NCBI RefSeq assembly: GCF_003390335.1
Contig: NZ_QUOU01000001.1
Coordinates: forward strand, 4,278,001 to 4,342,000
Origin: Thalassotalea euphylliae
GTDB lineage: Bacteria > Pseudomonadota > Gammaproteobacteria > Enterobacterales > Alteromonadaceae
Length of the DNA: 64,000 nucleotides
Reading direction: 5' to 3'
This document shows, piece after piece, positions 37,063-46,139 of this stretch. Made by a program: the position numbers and the translations under genes. The notes under the pieces are model-generated. The model ran no database searches, had not been told where the DNA came from, and saw only the letters and a list, made by a program, of their open reading frames with translations. Each line of letters opens with the position of its first letter. The first letter of the stretch is position 1.

Positions 37063-37794
37063 TCATCTCAACTTTTTCTTAATCGTAGTAATAGCTAGAT
37101 TTAAAGTTTTAATCTTCTCTTCTTCTTGCTTTTTCAAAGCCTCACTCAAGCCTGAAAGCTTGTCTGCGTGATACTTTGATACCAACGCCTTATACGCTCG
37201 CTTGTACTCAAGCAGTGTTTTTCCAGCACTCAATCCGAGTATTTCACAGGCTTCTTCAAATACTAACGGGTTTAGATGCCATTTATCTTTTTCTGATGGT
37301 GAATCTGCTCTTTGGGATTGTTGATAGCTTGATCCTTGGTTCTTTTGTCGTTGTTTACGGTCAAATTGCTTTTGTTTTCGTTTCAGGTCTTCTTCTTGTC
37401 GTCTGAGCTGTTCCTCAGCTTGCGCCTTTTGGCGGCGTATATCTTCTTCAAACTGTCGCTTTTGTTCGTGAAGTTCTTGCTCGACTTGGGCTTTTTGCGT
37501 GTGAAGGTCATTGATATAGCTTTCGTTTAACTTTCTTAGTTTGAGCGTACCAAAGACCCCAGAGATATAGTCCATAACGCTGGAAATAGGCCGTTTAAAA
37601 TTAAGAATTGCACCTAGAATGAAAAAAACAGTAGCAAAGTTTCTATTATCTAATTGCAACATAACTGGTGCGACAGCAAAAAATAGCACAAAAGCACCAA
37701 GTAATATCAAAAAAGGGTTAAGGCGTATAAACAGCTTCCCTATGAGATACCCCATAGTCATAAATCCAGCTGCGCCAAAGAGTAGTTCCGTCAT
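37063..37794 (-). CDS. Membrane-anchored J-domain protein
   Basis: 243 residues. Two membrane segments at the N-terminus, a long coiled coil (EEQLRRQEEDLKRKQKQFDRKQ) in the middle, and a C-terminal J-domain (FEEACEILGLSAGKTLLEYKRAYKALVSKYHADKL). The HPD motif of DnaJ is HAD here, which may weaken Hsp70 stimulation. It ends in TGA at 37063-37065; if TGA were Gly, it would run to TAA at 37051-37053, adding four residues. It overlaps the start of its neighbour by ATGA. Confidence 0.7.
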   Translation of the reverse strand: MTELLFGAAGFMTMGYLIGKLFIRLNPFLILLGAFVLFFAVAPVMLQLDNRNFATVFFILGAILNFKRPISSVMDYISGVFGTLKLRKLNESYINDLHTQKAQVEQELHEQKRQFEEDIRRQKAQAEEQLRRQEEDLKRKQKQFDRKQRQKNQGSSYQQSQRADSPSEKDKWHLNPLVFEEACEILGLSAGKTLLEYKRAYKALVSKYHADKLSGLSEALKKQEEEKIKTLNLAITTIKKKLR

Positions 37795-38021
37795 AGTTGT
37801 TGTATCTTCCTATATATCGGCTTCCATGTATGAGTAAGCAGCCCCAAAACAAAAGCGAGCGTTAACGGCCACCAATCAACATCTGAAATAAATACAAATA
37901 CAGGTGACATCACAATCAACACGATTACTCCCAATATTGATGTTCCATTTCTGAAAAACCAACCAATAAACAGGCCGACAAACCAAGTAATTGAAAGGAA
38001 AATAAGGATTGCCGAGTTCAT
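37791..38021 (-). CDS. Small membrane protein of the mob operon
   Basis: 76 residues with two or three membrane segments (AILIFLSITWFVGLFIGWF and SILGVIVLIVMSPVFVF). It ends at TGA 37791-37793, which overlaps the start ATG of the J-domain gene. This overlap suggests a true stop. If TGA is read as Gly, it extends 17 residues to TAG at 37740-37742, with another TGA in between. No family recognised. Confidence 0.65.
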   Translation of the reverse strand: MNSAILIFLSITWFVGLFIGWFFRNGTSILGVIVLIVMSPVFVFISDVDWWPLTLAFVLGLLTHTWKPIYRKIQQL

Positions 38022-38023
38022 AC

Positions 38024-39484
38024 TTATATCCTCAATTTACTGTCAAAATTTAAGGTAAATTTATTAGTCGTTGAGCAAGCAGGTTTGTTCTTTGTTAAGC
38101 GCCTATATCTTCCATGCTCAAAATACTTAGTGCAGTTCAAGATAGCCGCAGGGTAATTTTTAGAAATATAGATGGCTTCATTGTCTTGCAACATTCGTAT
38201 TTGGTCTGGAGCAAGAAGTTGTTGTTCTTGCCTACTTTCAACAATATTGCCGAAGCTTTCTTTTTGATGGATAAACTTATTCCCTAGTATCTGAGAAAAC
38301 TCACTATTAGTATCTAAGTCACCACCACGATAAATTAAATAACTGCCTATCCCTGATTTGATTGCTTTGGCTGTTTGTTCACCGTACTTTTGACTCAGCT
38401 GAGAAATGCCTTGAAATATCAGTGATAAAGAAACTCTATACTTTCTCAGGTTATTGATTGAAATATTAAATTCGTGAATGTAGCTATTACCAAATTCATC
38501 GAGTAAGCCAAATATATCTAACTCATTTGCAGTTGGTTTTTTCTGCATGAGTGTAGATATCAACCTTATGTAAAACAGATCAATAATAAACTGGTAATAG
38601 CCTTGTTTTGCTTCTGAGAAGTTTAAGTAAATAACTGTTTTTTGCTTTCGTATCTCTTGCAGATTGAGTGTGTCTGAGCAAAGAAGCTTTTGAATATTTG
38701 GGTTTGATAATTGTTTGAGTGCCGTTTTGCAGATAGTGACATAACTGCTGAGCATTTTCTCGTTACTCGATATGATCCCTAACCAAGATTGCCACAGTGT
38801 TCTATCGTTGTAGTCTTGTGGGTTAATTGAGTTTTCAGCAACCCAATCTTCGATTGCTCGACCATCACTACCGAAAAGCGTAATGAGTGAGTTCAACTCA
38901 ACAAGGTTCAGCTCTTGAGTTTGAGAATAAGATAAACATTTGGCTAGCACCTCTAGTATGCTTATAGCTCCTTCGTTCCATATTGGCTCTTTATCTGCGC
39001 CATATTTCGTCATGATAATAGAGGTACAAATTTGCTCTATTTCCATAGTATCTTGGGCTGTGAGTCCAGCAAATGGATTAAATCTGGCTGATTGTTCTAA
39101 ACTCTCAGGATTAAGAATCTGAACTCGATATCCTTGTTTTTCTAGGTAACCGCTGGTGAGTTGAAATATCTCTCCACTGGGATCATTTATTATCATAGAA
39201 CAATCTTTACTGCCCAGCTCTAAGACATTTGGCACAATAAAGGCAGTGGTTTTTCCTGAACCAGGCTTAGCAATAACAGCTAAGTGTTCATACGAATCAG
39301 TGAGTGAAATTCTCTGATCATTACCATTAATCAATAGCCCTTTATTTGAGCGTGAAAAAATACTCGACAGCTCTTTATTGTTGGCAAGCCTTGCACCACT
39401 TTCACGAGAAAGTAATTTCTTCTTGGCGAAGTAACTGCCAATTTTAAATATACTTGAAAACGTGTCTTTGAGTATTTTTGACAA
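38024..39484 (-). CDS. T4SS coupling protein (VirD4/TraG type)
   Basis: 486 residues, no in-frame TGA, stop TAA. The Walker A motif is VIAKPGSGKTTAFIVPN at about 72-88; DPSGEIFQ and Walker B DIFGLLDEFGNS follow. The long N-terminal membrane domain of VirD4 is missing, as in small mobilizable elements. It would bring relaxase-bound DNA to a secretion channel provided by another element. Glycines use GGN codons. Confidence 0.9.
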   Translation of the reverse strand: MSKILKDTFSSIFKIGSYFAKKKLLSRESGARLANNKELSSIFSRSNKGLLINGNDQRISLTDSYEHLAVIAKPGSGKTTAFIVPNVLELGSKDCSMIINDPSGEIFQLTSGYLEKQGYRVQILNPESLEQSARFNPFAGLTAQDTMEIEQICTSIIMTKYGADKEPIWNEGAISILEVLAKCLSYSQTQELNLVELNSLITLFGSDGRAIEDWVAENSINPQDYNDRTLWQSWLGIISSNEKMLSSYVTICKTALKQLSNPNIQKLLCSDTLNLQEIRKQKTVIYLNFSEAKQGYYQFIIDLFYIRLISTLMQKKPTANELDIFGLLDEFGNSYIHEFNISINNLRKYRVSLSLIFQGISQLSQKYGEQTAKAIKSGIGSYLIYRGGDLDTNSEFSQILGNKFIHQKESFGNIVESRQEQQLLAPDQIRMLQDNEAIYISKNYPAAILNCTKYFEHGRYRRLTKNKPACSTTNKFTLNFDSKLRI

Positions 39485-39486
39485 GT

Positions 39487-40467
39487 TTAATGCTCCTTAC
39501 CACGATCACGATCTTTGTTATGAGATTGCTTACGAATATTTTCAGCTTGAGCCTTTCTTCGTTCTAGCTCGGTTACAGAACGTTGAGAGGATGTTTGGCT
39601 TGTTGTATGAGAGCTTTGGGTCTGTTTATTCTTTTCAGCAGCTTGACCTCGTTTCTTATCCTCTTCTTTTTGAGAATGCTCTGGCTCACTGATTCTCGTC
39701 TCAAATTCTTTAAACTCAGCTTCGAGTTTTAGGGTTTTTAAACGATATTTTTTGCCATCTTCTAATGTTATAAAGCCAATGGCTTTACCACGGTTATACA
39801 TCTGAATATTATTTTGAGCTAAACGAGCGAAAAAGTTTTGCATACTTTTTGATTGCGCAAAAATACTGTTGAGCGTCTTGTAAACGTTTTCTCTTTTCTC
39901 CAAACGACCACCTCTGCGCTTTACCTCGCTAGCCTTATTTGATTGGTGAGTTTTTCGCTGCTTTGATGTAGCACTAATTAAAATATCCTGTTCAAGCTCT
40001 GGATAGGTAGCAATGACGTACTTTTCTGTTTCTCTCTTTGCTTTATCAAATTCGAACTTTGTAAGACGTTGATTTACTGGTGAGTCAACTTCATTACTAC
40101 TGATCATTAGGTGGTAATGGACGTTGTTATCTTTTTCATCATGTAAGTAACCGGCAACAAGGTTTCGGTCACAACGTTTTTGCACATAAACTTGAATAAT
40201 ATCGAGCAAACGTTGTTTTTCTTCCGCTAAGGTCAGTTTTGAAGATTTGGTAATCGAGATAACTTCATGAAATAAGTAATTGCCGTTTTTTCGAGATTTT
40301 ACAAACCTAGCATTATTTAAAAATTCTCTGACAATATCTTTATCTTGTGTGGCGTATAGGTTGTGACGAAAAACGTCATATTCACTACTCAGTGACGAGC
40401 CACTTTTCATATAATGATAAAGTTGAGAGAAGCTTTTAGTTTTTCTGCTCATTGATTTAATGATCAT
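39487..40467 (-). CDS. MobA/VirD2-type relaxase
   Basis: 326 residues from the ATG at 40465-40467, chosen because MIIKSMSRKTKSFSQLYHYM is the usual N-terminus of MobP relaxases and a ribosome site AAGGTGG precedes it. The metal-binding part has AGYLHDEKDNNVHYHLMISSNEVD with the two His of the HUH-like site. A relaxase nicks oriT and leads the strand into the recipient. It is TGA-free and overlaps the MobC-like gene by 11 bases. Confidence 0.88.
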   Translation of the reverse strand: MIIKSMSRKTKSFSQLYHYMKSGSSLSSEYDVFRHNLYATQDKDIVREFLNNARFVKSRKNGNYLFHEVISITKSSKLTLAEEKQRLLDIIQVYVQKRCDRNLVAGYLHDEKDNNVHYHLMISSNEVDSPVNQRLTKFEFDKAKRETEKYVIATYPELEQDILISATSKQRKTHQSNKASEVKRRGGRLEKRENVYKTLNSIFAQSKSMQNFFARLAQNNIQMYNRGKAIGFITLEDGKKYRLKTLKLEAEFKEFETRISEPEHSQKEEDKKRGQAAEKNKQTQSSHTTSQTSSQRSVTELERRKAQAENIRKQSHNKDRDRGKEH

Positions 40468-40831
40468 GATCCACCTTGCCATGAACATAATTAACGACTG
40501 TCTCTTCGAGTCTTTTTAGCTCCATAAGTAAGTCATTTTCATGTACCATAACTTTTAACGTATGTGAGCGATGTACCACTTGATTTATATTGTTCGCTAT
40601 ATTGCGAATTAAAAACTTAACCTCGCTGAGTTCTTGTTTTATATCATCTGGCAGGTACGGACTTTGCTCTAGCTTTTCTTGCAGAGCGTTGTATACAAAT
40701 GAGGTTGGCTTGAGTGAAAGCCTATCGGCTAAATATTCGATTTTCTGATAGTCAGAATTAGAAACGGTAAGATTAATCCGCCTGTGCTGGCTTTTGTATT
40801 TGTTTAAATAATCTCGACGTTTTTCGTCCAT
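40457..40831 (-). CDS. MobC-like accessory mobilization protein
   Basis: 124 residues. A basic N-terminus (KRRDYLNKYKSQHRRINLTVSNSDYQKIEYLADRL) resembles a ribbon-helix-helix, and the C-terminal half carries the long helix with the MobC-type IRNIANNINQVVHRS segment. It helps the relaxase at oriT. It is the first gene of the mob operon and lies 30 to 130 bases from the oriT hairpins. No TGA; stop TAA. Confidence 0.8.
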   Translation of the reverse strand: MDEKRRDYLNKYKSQHRRINLTVSNSDYQKIEYLADRLSLKPTSFVYNALQEKLEQSPYLPDDIKQELSEVKFLIRNIANNINQVVHRSHTLKVMVHENDLLMELKRLEETVVNYVHGKVDHDH

Positions 40832-40866
40832 GACTCCACCTATTCACTTGCTTGGCTTCAAGGGTT

Positions 40867-40927
40867 CTTAGGGATTTCTCCCTAAGCAAGATAGCAAAGT
40901 GTCGTAACGACTTTGCAATCTTGCTTA
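40867..40927. other. Candidate origin of transfer (oriT) with two joined hairpins
   Basis: A perfect 8-bp hairpin CTTAGGGA-TTTC-TCCCTAAG at 40867-40886 runs directly into a near-perfect 18-bp inverted repeat at 40883-40900 and 40910-40927 (arms TAAGCAAGATAGCAAAGT and ACTTTGCAATCTTGCTTA, one mismatch). It lies beside mobC and mobA, as an oriT does. The nic site cannot be placed. Confidence 0.6.
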
Positions 40928-40985
40928 CTTATTATCCAAGCGTAGTGGAAGCTAGAGAGTTTCGCTATTTTTAAGTTCTATACGG

Positions 40986-41020
40986 TACAAAAAATGTTAG
41001 GCTTTACGCCTAATTTTTGT
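40986..41020. terminator. Hairpin between the oriT region and the DUF4145 gene
   Basis: Arms TGTTAGGC and GCCTAATT, with outer A/T runs (ACAAAAAA and TTTTTTGT), around TTTAC. A terminator-like shape that can work on either strand. It may end mob-side antisense transcription or be part of the transfer origin. Confidence 0.45.
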
Positions 41021-41034
41021 ATGAGGGATAGGCA

Positions 41035-41911
41035 TTGAATACGCAACTATGGAAAGGCATTATCAACTTTGTAGCACTACAATAAGTACCCTAAACTACC
41101 TTGTCCGTACTGTAATCAAGTTGAATTAACCATAGACCAGCAAAGTGTTCAGACACGAAAAATTTCTCAGAACTATGAACGTTCTGCGACTTCCAGACAT
41201 TATCAAGCGGTCATCCAGAAAAAAGAATCTGAGCTAGAGAAAAGTGAACAGCGACTTAATAAGGTTATTGAGCATAGTCCCTTAATGGGAATACTGTTAG
41301 GTATTGGTCAAATTGCTCTAGAAGCATATAGACCTGAATACTACTTTCATAAATTTATAGCTTTCATGTCATGTAATTCATGCGGAGATAGTGTCTCAAT
41401 TAATGGTTTAGCCCAAGTTGATTTGAGCGATAATTCTAACAGAGCACCATCACCGACACTGTTTAAAGTAGAGCACTTTTCTACTCCCATTCCATTTTTT
41501 GAAATTGATAAGCAGGTGCCAGTGAAAGTTCAGCTAGAGCTACTTGGCGCATTTCACCATTTTCATATTGATACGAACTCTTCCGCGAGTAAATTACGCC
41601 GTGCTATCGAGCAATTTTGCAAAGAATTAGGTGCTGAAACAGACAATCTGAACAATAACATTCAAGCATTAGCTAAATCATACCCTCTTGAGTCTGAGTT
41701 ACTTCATACGTTGCGATTGGTCGGTAATGAAGGTACTCATGCTGATGGTGTTAATGAAGATGATTTACTAAAAGCCTTTGAAATATTTAAGGAAGTACTC
41801 AGCGTATTTCGCAAGAAAGAAATCCTTGCTGAGCTGAAAAACAGTCAAAAAGTACTCAATGATAAATTTAAGAAAGAAAAGAAAAAAGAAGTGAAGCAAA
41901 TTGCACCTTAA
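41035..41911 (+). pseudogene. DUF4145-like gene with a frameshift near its start
   Basis: The frame from TTG at 41035 (NTQLWKGIINFVALQ) meets TAA at 41083-41085. One base (T at 41083) removed gives continuation into KYPKLPCPYCNQVELTID and then 209 or more residues with the DUF4145 pattern (VQLELLGAFHHFHIDTNSSASKLRRAIEQFCKELG, HTLRLVGNEGTHAD). So it is either a frameshifted gene, a sequencing error, or a programmed +1 shift; the sequence shows no known slippery motif. From ATG 41285 the rest is intact to TAA. Confidence 0.65.
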
Positions 41912-41937
41912 AAATCTCTTTTAGAAGATCGGTGTTA

Positions 41938-42357
41938 TTACGTTGCCAGTTCTAGGCTTTTAAAAAGGTACTGGCAACATTGATCATCAAGAATTTGCTC
42001 TATTTCTCAAGTGGTATTGCTTACCAGTTCATCAACTGCTTCATTTGAATACTCGATACTAGAACACATATAGTTGCCATAAACTTCGATGGGAAAATTT
42101 GTATCGTTTTGAAAATCAAAACCTGTAATTTCTTCTATTTTGCTTCGAGCGTTTTGCACAATATGATTGAGGACAAAGTAAACAGGATCGAGATCTTCCC
42201 AGTTTTTATATCAGCAATCAGTTCTCGCTTGATCGATAATTTCAAATAGTTCGTTTTCTCTTAAATTAACGTCGTCTCACATTTCACAAATGGCTTTTAT
42301 ATCTAGATAGCCGTAGGGACAAAAGTGGCTTTGTAATTTAGCTACTGTATTTTGCAT
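41938..42357 (-). CDS. Unknown 139-residue protein with three TGA codons
   Basis: From ATG 42355-42357 to TAA 41938-41940. TGA codons are at residues 27, 49 and 117, and the frame has no TAA or TAG. TGG (residue 53) is used for Trp and GGC for other Gly, so TGA is an added codon. Sequence parts are HFCPYGYLDIKAICEM, EDLDPVYFVLNHIVQNARSKIEE and, beyond the last TGA, EIEQILDDQCCQYLFKSLELAT. I do not recognise the family. It lies downstream of the Hachiman genes on the same strand. Confidence 0.75.
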
Positions 42358-42450
42358 GTGTATTGGGGTTATATTATGAATATAGGGACACTCAGCTATA
42401 AAAAGCAAAGTTCCTAACTTTTTCGGTTTATTTTAAGGTACAAAGATAAA

Positions 42451-42476
42451 TCGGCTTGGCTCAAAGCCTAAACCGA
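42451..42476 (-). terminator. Weak hairpin after the Hachiman genes
   Basis: Stem TCGG...GGC / GCC...CCGA with internal mismatches and a short loop, in the 170-base gap between HamB and the 139-residue gene. It may be a weak terminator; no clean T-run is present. Confidence 0.35.
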
Positions 42477-42526
42477 CTCTTAATGTTAAAAATAAAATAA
42501 CTGGCTACCTTGAGACTGTGATTCGT

Positions 42527-45118
42527 TTAATATCCAGCTTTTTTTAAGTATCGTCCAAAAATATTGGGTAAAGAAGTCTTATCAATTTTACTCAAGGCAT
42601 CTTCTACTGACATATCTAGTTTTTTAATATCTTTTGAAATAGCAAAAGCTACTGAGCGGTTTATACCATAACTCATAAGTTCCAATATTTTAGGATCATA
42701 ACTTCCCATTTCAAGCATAGATGGCAAATTCAGTATGTAACTATTCTCCTCACGTTGTTCTTCAGTAAGGAAGTGCGAGACAATATCAGACCAAACCATT
42801 AAATATTTAACCGCTATAAAGGTGATATTTCTACTTATATGGTTAGTAATATTCCGCGCTGCTTTATCAACTTGCTTTTCATCGCGAGAGCTTTCACCTA
42901 TAACTTTATCGATAAAAAAGCGATGCTTCTTACCTTGCATCCAACGATGGCAATCAAGTACAAGCTTTCTTATACCAACGTAATCGTTAAATGACTGATA
43001 ATTTATCTCATCTTCAATTTCGAAAATATCGTTTAATCGGATAAAGATTGATTCAAACTGCCTGTAATAGCTTTGCTCTTCAAATGCTGCATTTTCATCA
43101 TTTTCCCCACCCTTATGTATAGGAAGCCTTGAAAACAACCACATATTAAGTCCATTTTTCTCAATATCGGTAAACAGCTTATTTTGAAGTAGTGGATCAA
43201 TAAAAGGGTTCTTTGATATTAACTCTGAAGGAATGCGTATACCTGAATATATATCCTCTAGCTTTGAGACAAATTTCGTTGATGCTTCTTCAGATATACC
43301 TGAACTAGATAATAGTTTATTAAAATGGGCATTATCAGTATGGAAAAGAGACCTCATATAAGAAATATTTTCATGAGCGTCTTTATCTTCAGTGATTTCT
43401 TTTAACTCAGTGCGAGAAAGATCAGCTATTTTGTCTAGTACCACTTCGTATTCTTTCAAAAAAATTGAAGACGATGCCTTTACTGTTTTCGCTACCTTGT
43501 TTGTGAGTCTATCTTCAGCCCACTCTTCATTTTCAACATCGATACAATAAATTTCTCCAAAAAGCTTAGTATTAGCTCTTCCTGCGCGGCCTATTAAATT
43601 GAGGAAATCAAAGTCTTTCATTTCCTGTCTACTCACCTTGGGAGAAATAACTATTAACCTATCAGCTGGCAGATTTACACCTTGGAGTAATGTAGACGTA
43701 CATACTATGTTTTTAATCGCAGAGCTAGAGTATAGTTCTTCAACTTCTTGTCTCGCAATATCAGGCAAACCTGCGTGATGAAATGCTACACCTAGCCTGA
43801 GAGTTCTTATCAATGAATAACTAGGGTGAACCTCATCTTCTAGGAATGATATTAGTTCTTTTATTCGCTCATCTGCGGCATCAATAATGTCAGGATTGTT
43901 TGATGCTATTGTTGGTGCAATTTTACTTGCCCATTTTTCTGCACTGCTTTTGTTAGGAGAGTAATAAATATTAAGGTCATTATGATGGAACAAACCAGCA
44001 ATAAACTCTAGCGCGTCACCTTTATTCGTTTTTATTTTTGAAAAAAGTGACTTTTTTAGTTTGATTTTTCCTTCAATTAAATTTTCGGTCGGACTGATGA
44101 TTTTATAAGTTACTTCTCTACTTTTTGGGAAAAATGTGAGGGCTGTTTTTAACTGAAAAACAGGAGTAGATAATGTTTGATGGTCTATTAGTGAAATATC
44201 ACATATTGCTTTTAGACTATTCGACAGTTCATTAATAAATGGTCCAGCCATAACAAACTGAGTACTCTTAAACCTAGAAATCAAAGAGTAAATTATATTT
44301 TCAAATTTTGTTCCTCTAGCGCCACTCTCTATATTATGCACTTCATCAATAAATACTAAATCAGGTTGTATTAGTTCTTTATCTTGTAATAGTTTTAAAC
44401 ATCTTTCTGGTGTTAAAACATATACAGATGAAACACCTTCTGATAATTCAATCGGGATATAGGTTGTAAGAACGTGAGCTTTATCTTTGAGTTCTGACTT
44501 TAAGTTGCTACTCACCTGATTAATAAGAGCTTTTGTTGGAACAATAAAAATAATATTGCATGATTTTTTACTGATTAATTCATAAATATATTTCTTAATT
44601 ATGTGAGATTTACCAGCTGAAGTAGGTGCTGAAATTGCTATATTTTTTCCATCAACTAAGGATTCCCACAGTAGTTTTTGAAAACTAGTGAAATATATTT
44701 TCGATTCATCTGAAAATGAATGTTCTAGTAAAGCTCTATTTGCAGTTAACTCGTAATTTAAAACTGTTCCATAATCTCCAACATGCTTCTCACCATTAAA
44801 TAACTTAGGGATATGTTGGCTGGTTATTAAATTTCCTGTTCTTGACTGTAAAACATAACAAGCTCTTTTATATACTTCATTTTCAGGATCACTAAGGTGT
44901 AAAAGAGCCCCGTATGAGTTTGCTAGGTTTTTTTCATAATCACCAGCACCTAGTGCTGCAATTGAAGCTAACCAAGTAGCCCTTCTAATCTCTTCATCAT
45001 TAATGGCATTTAAACTATCTTGCGATGCCATATCTGCTAAAAATAAGTTTTCTAGCAATCTATCTAAAACATTTGCAAAATCTTCATGTTTTGCCGCCTG
45101 TAATCCGTTATTTCTCAT
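42527..45118 (-). CDS. hamB: Hachiman HamB-type SF2 helicase
   Basis: 863 residues, no TGA, stop TAA. Helicase motifs: I (SAPTSAGKSHI), II (FIDEVHNIES), III region FVMAGPF, and VI (LNLIGRAGRANT) as in Ski2-like DExH helicases. Together with the DUF1837 gene just upstream (3 bases apart) it forms the two-gene Hachiman layout, in which HamB senses phage DNA and HamA cuts DNA. GGT and GGA serve as Gly codons. The length fits HamB. Confidence 0.88.
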   Translation of the reverse strand: MRNNGLQAAKHEDFANVLDRLLENLFLADMASQDSLNAINDEEIRRATWLASIAALGAGDYEKNLANSYGALLHLSDPENEVYKRACYVLQSRTGNLITSQHIPKLFNGEKHVGDYGTVLNYELTANRALLEHSFSDESKIYFTSFQKLLWESLVDGKNIAISAPTSAGKSHIIKKYIYELISKKSCNIIFIVPTKALINQVSSNLKSELKDKAHVLTTYIPIELSEGVSSVYVLTPERCLKLLQDKELIQPDLVFIDEVHNIESGARGTKFENIIYSLISRFKSTQFVMAGPFINELSNSLKAICDISLIDHQTLSTPVFQLKTALTFFPKSREVTYKIISPTENLIEGKIKLKKSLFSKIKTNKGDALEFIAGLFHHNDLNIYYSPNKSSAEKWASKIAPTIASNNPDIIDAADERIKELISFLEDEVHPSYSLIRTLRLGVAFHHAGLPDIARQEVEELYSSSAIKNIVCTSTLLQGVNLPADRLIVISPKVSRQEMKDFDFLNLIGRAGRANTKLFGEIYCIDVENEEWAEDRLTNKVAKTVKASSSIFLKEYEVVLDKIADLSRTELKEITEDKDAHENISYMRSLFHTDNAHFNKLLSSSGISEEASTKFVSKLEDIYSGIRIPSELISKNPFIDPLLQNKLFTDIEKNGLNMWLFSRLPIHKGGENDENAAFEEQSYYRQFESIFIRLNDIFEIEDEINYQSFNDYVGIRKLVLDCHRWMQGKKHRFFIDKVIGESSRDEKQVDKAARNITNHISRNITFIAVKYLMVWSDIVSHFLTEEQREENSYILNLPSMLEMGSYDPKILELMSYGINRSVAFAISKDIKKLDMSVEDALSKIDKTSLPNIFGRYLKKAGY

Positions 45119-45121
45119 GTT

Positions 45122-46069
45122 TTATTTTGCTTTTGTAGGTTTATAATCTATTCCGTGAATTGCTTTGTATAAAGCATTTTTGAATTTAGATACGTTATTC
45201 AAAGGAAGTAAAAATACATCAAGGTACACAGCCTTTAGATTCGGGTAGTTATCTAATTGCTCCTCAATTGCTTCCTTAGTTTTATTTGCTCTTTTAGTAA
45301 GCCATTTATCGAATAGCTCTTCGGCTTCAGCTTTATTTTTAGCTTTTTCCTCAATTGATTTAATTTTGCTTGATTCAAAAACAAGCAACACCGGATGAGT
45401 TTTTATACAATTTTTATACTCTTTTGTTCCTGGTGTAAAAGCTTTATACAAGGCTTCAATTTCATCAAATTCAAAGTTTTCAGATATGTTTGAACGAGCT
45501 ATGAACAGTTCATGGGATAAGTTATCTGAGCTATAGTTGTCGTGAAATCTATCTAGTGACCCCATAGCATCTACTAAAGCACTTGAGTGTGTTTGATGAA
45601 TTTTTGATTCACCAATTAGAATTGATAACTCATCTTCATATTCCCCAAAAAATATTCCATCTCCTCCTTTAACTTGGTCATTAGTATTTGTAAGGAGGGA
45701 CAACTTATGGCAAATCAAAGGGGTCTGTAAAATAGCTTCTGTGAGGATATAGAGTAATAATTCCCCGTACTTACCATCCATGTCTGGATTCGTTTCACCA
45801 AAAAAAGACACGGCCTTTCTAAATGGCGTAATTCCTTTTTGGTTCATTTCATTAAGCTGCTTTTGATCATAGACGTAATGTGATATTGACTCCGCAATCG
45901 AATCAACTAGAGCTACAGTTTCTTGTTGAGTTCCTGAAAAATCTACAGAGTAATACCTTGTAATGACTTTCCCATCTTGAATTGGGTCATGTTCTTTTAG
46001 GTGTTCGCTAATCCACGAGTGCTTACCGTCAACTAAATCTTCCCAATTAATATTTTTTAATTTTTCCAT
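45122..46069 (-). CDS. hamA: Hachiman HamA-type DUF1837 nuclease
   Basis: 315 residues, no TGA, stop TAA. DUF1837 marks: GKYGELLLYILTEAIL, LSLLTNTNDQVKGGDGIFFGEYED and LIGESKIHQT, giving the D-(x)n-E-x-K pattern of PD-(D/E)xK nucleases. HamA is the effector of the Hachiman anti-phage system and is known to be held inactive by HamB. It starts 71 bases after the recoded 564-residue gene on the same strand. Confidence 0.88.
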   Translation of the reverse strand: MEKLKNINWEDLVDGKHSWISEHLKEHDPIQDGKVITRYYSVDFSGTQQETVALVDSIAESISHYVYDQKQLNEMNQKGITPFRKAVSFFGETNPDMDGKYGELLLYILTEAILQTPLICHKLSLLTNTNDQVKGGDGIFFGEYEDELSILIGESKIHQTHSSALVDAMGSLDRFHDNYSSDNLSHELFIARSNISENFEFDEIEALYKAFTPGTKEYKNCIKTHPVLLVFESSKIKSIEEKAKNKAEAEELFDKWLTKRANKTKEAIEEQLDNYPNLKAVYLDVFLLPLNNVSKFKNALYKAIHGIDYKPTKAK

Positions 46070-46139
46070 AAAATCTTGTCTTTAAATCTATCCCTACTTT
46101 TATTGGGGTAATATATTAATATTCAAGCTAGTTAGTAGC

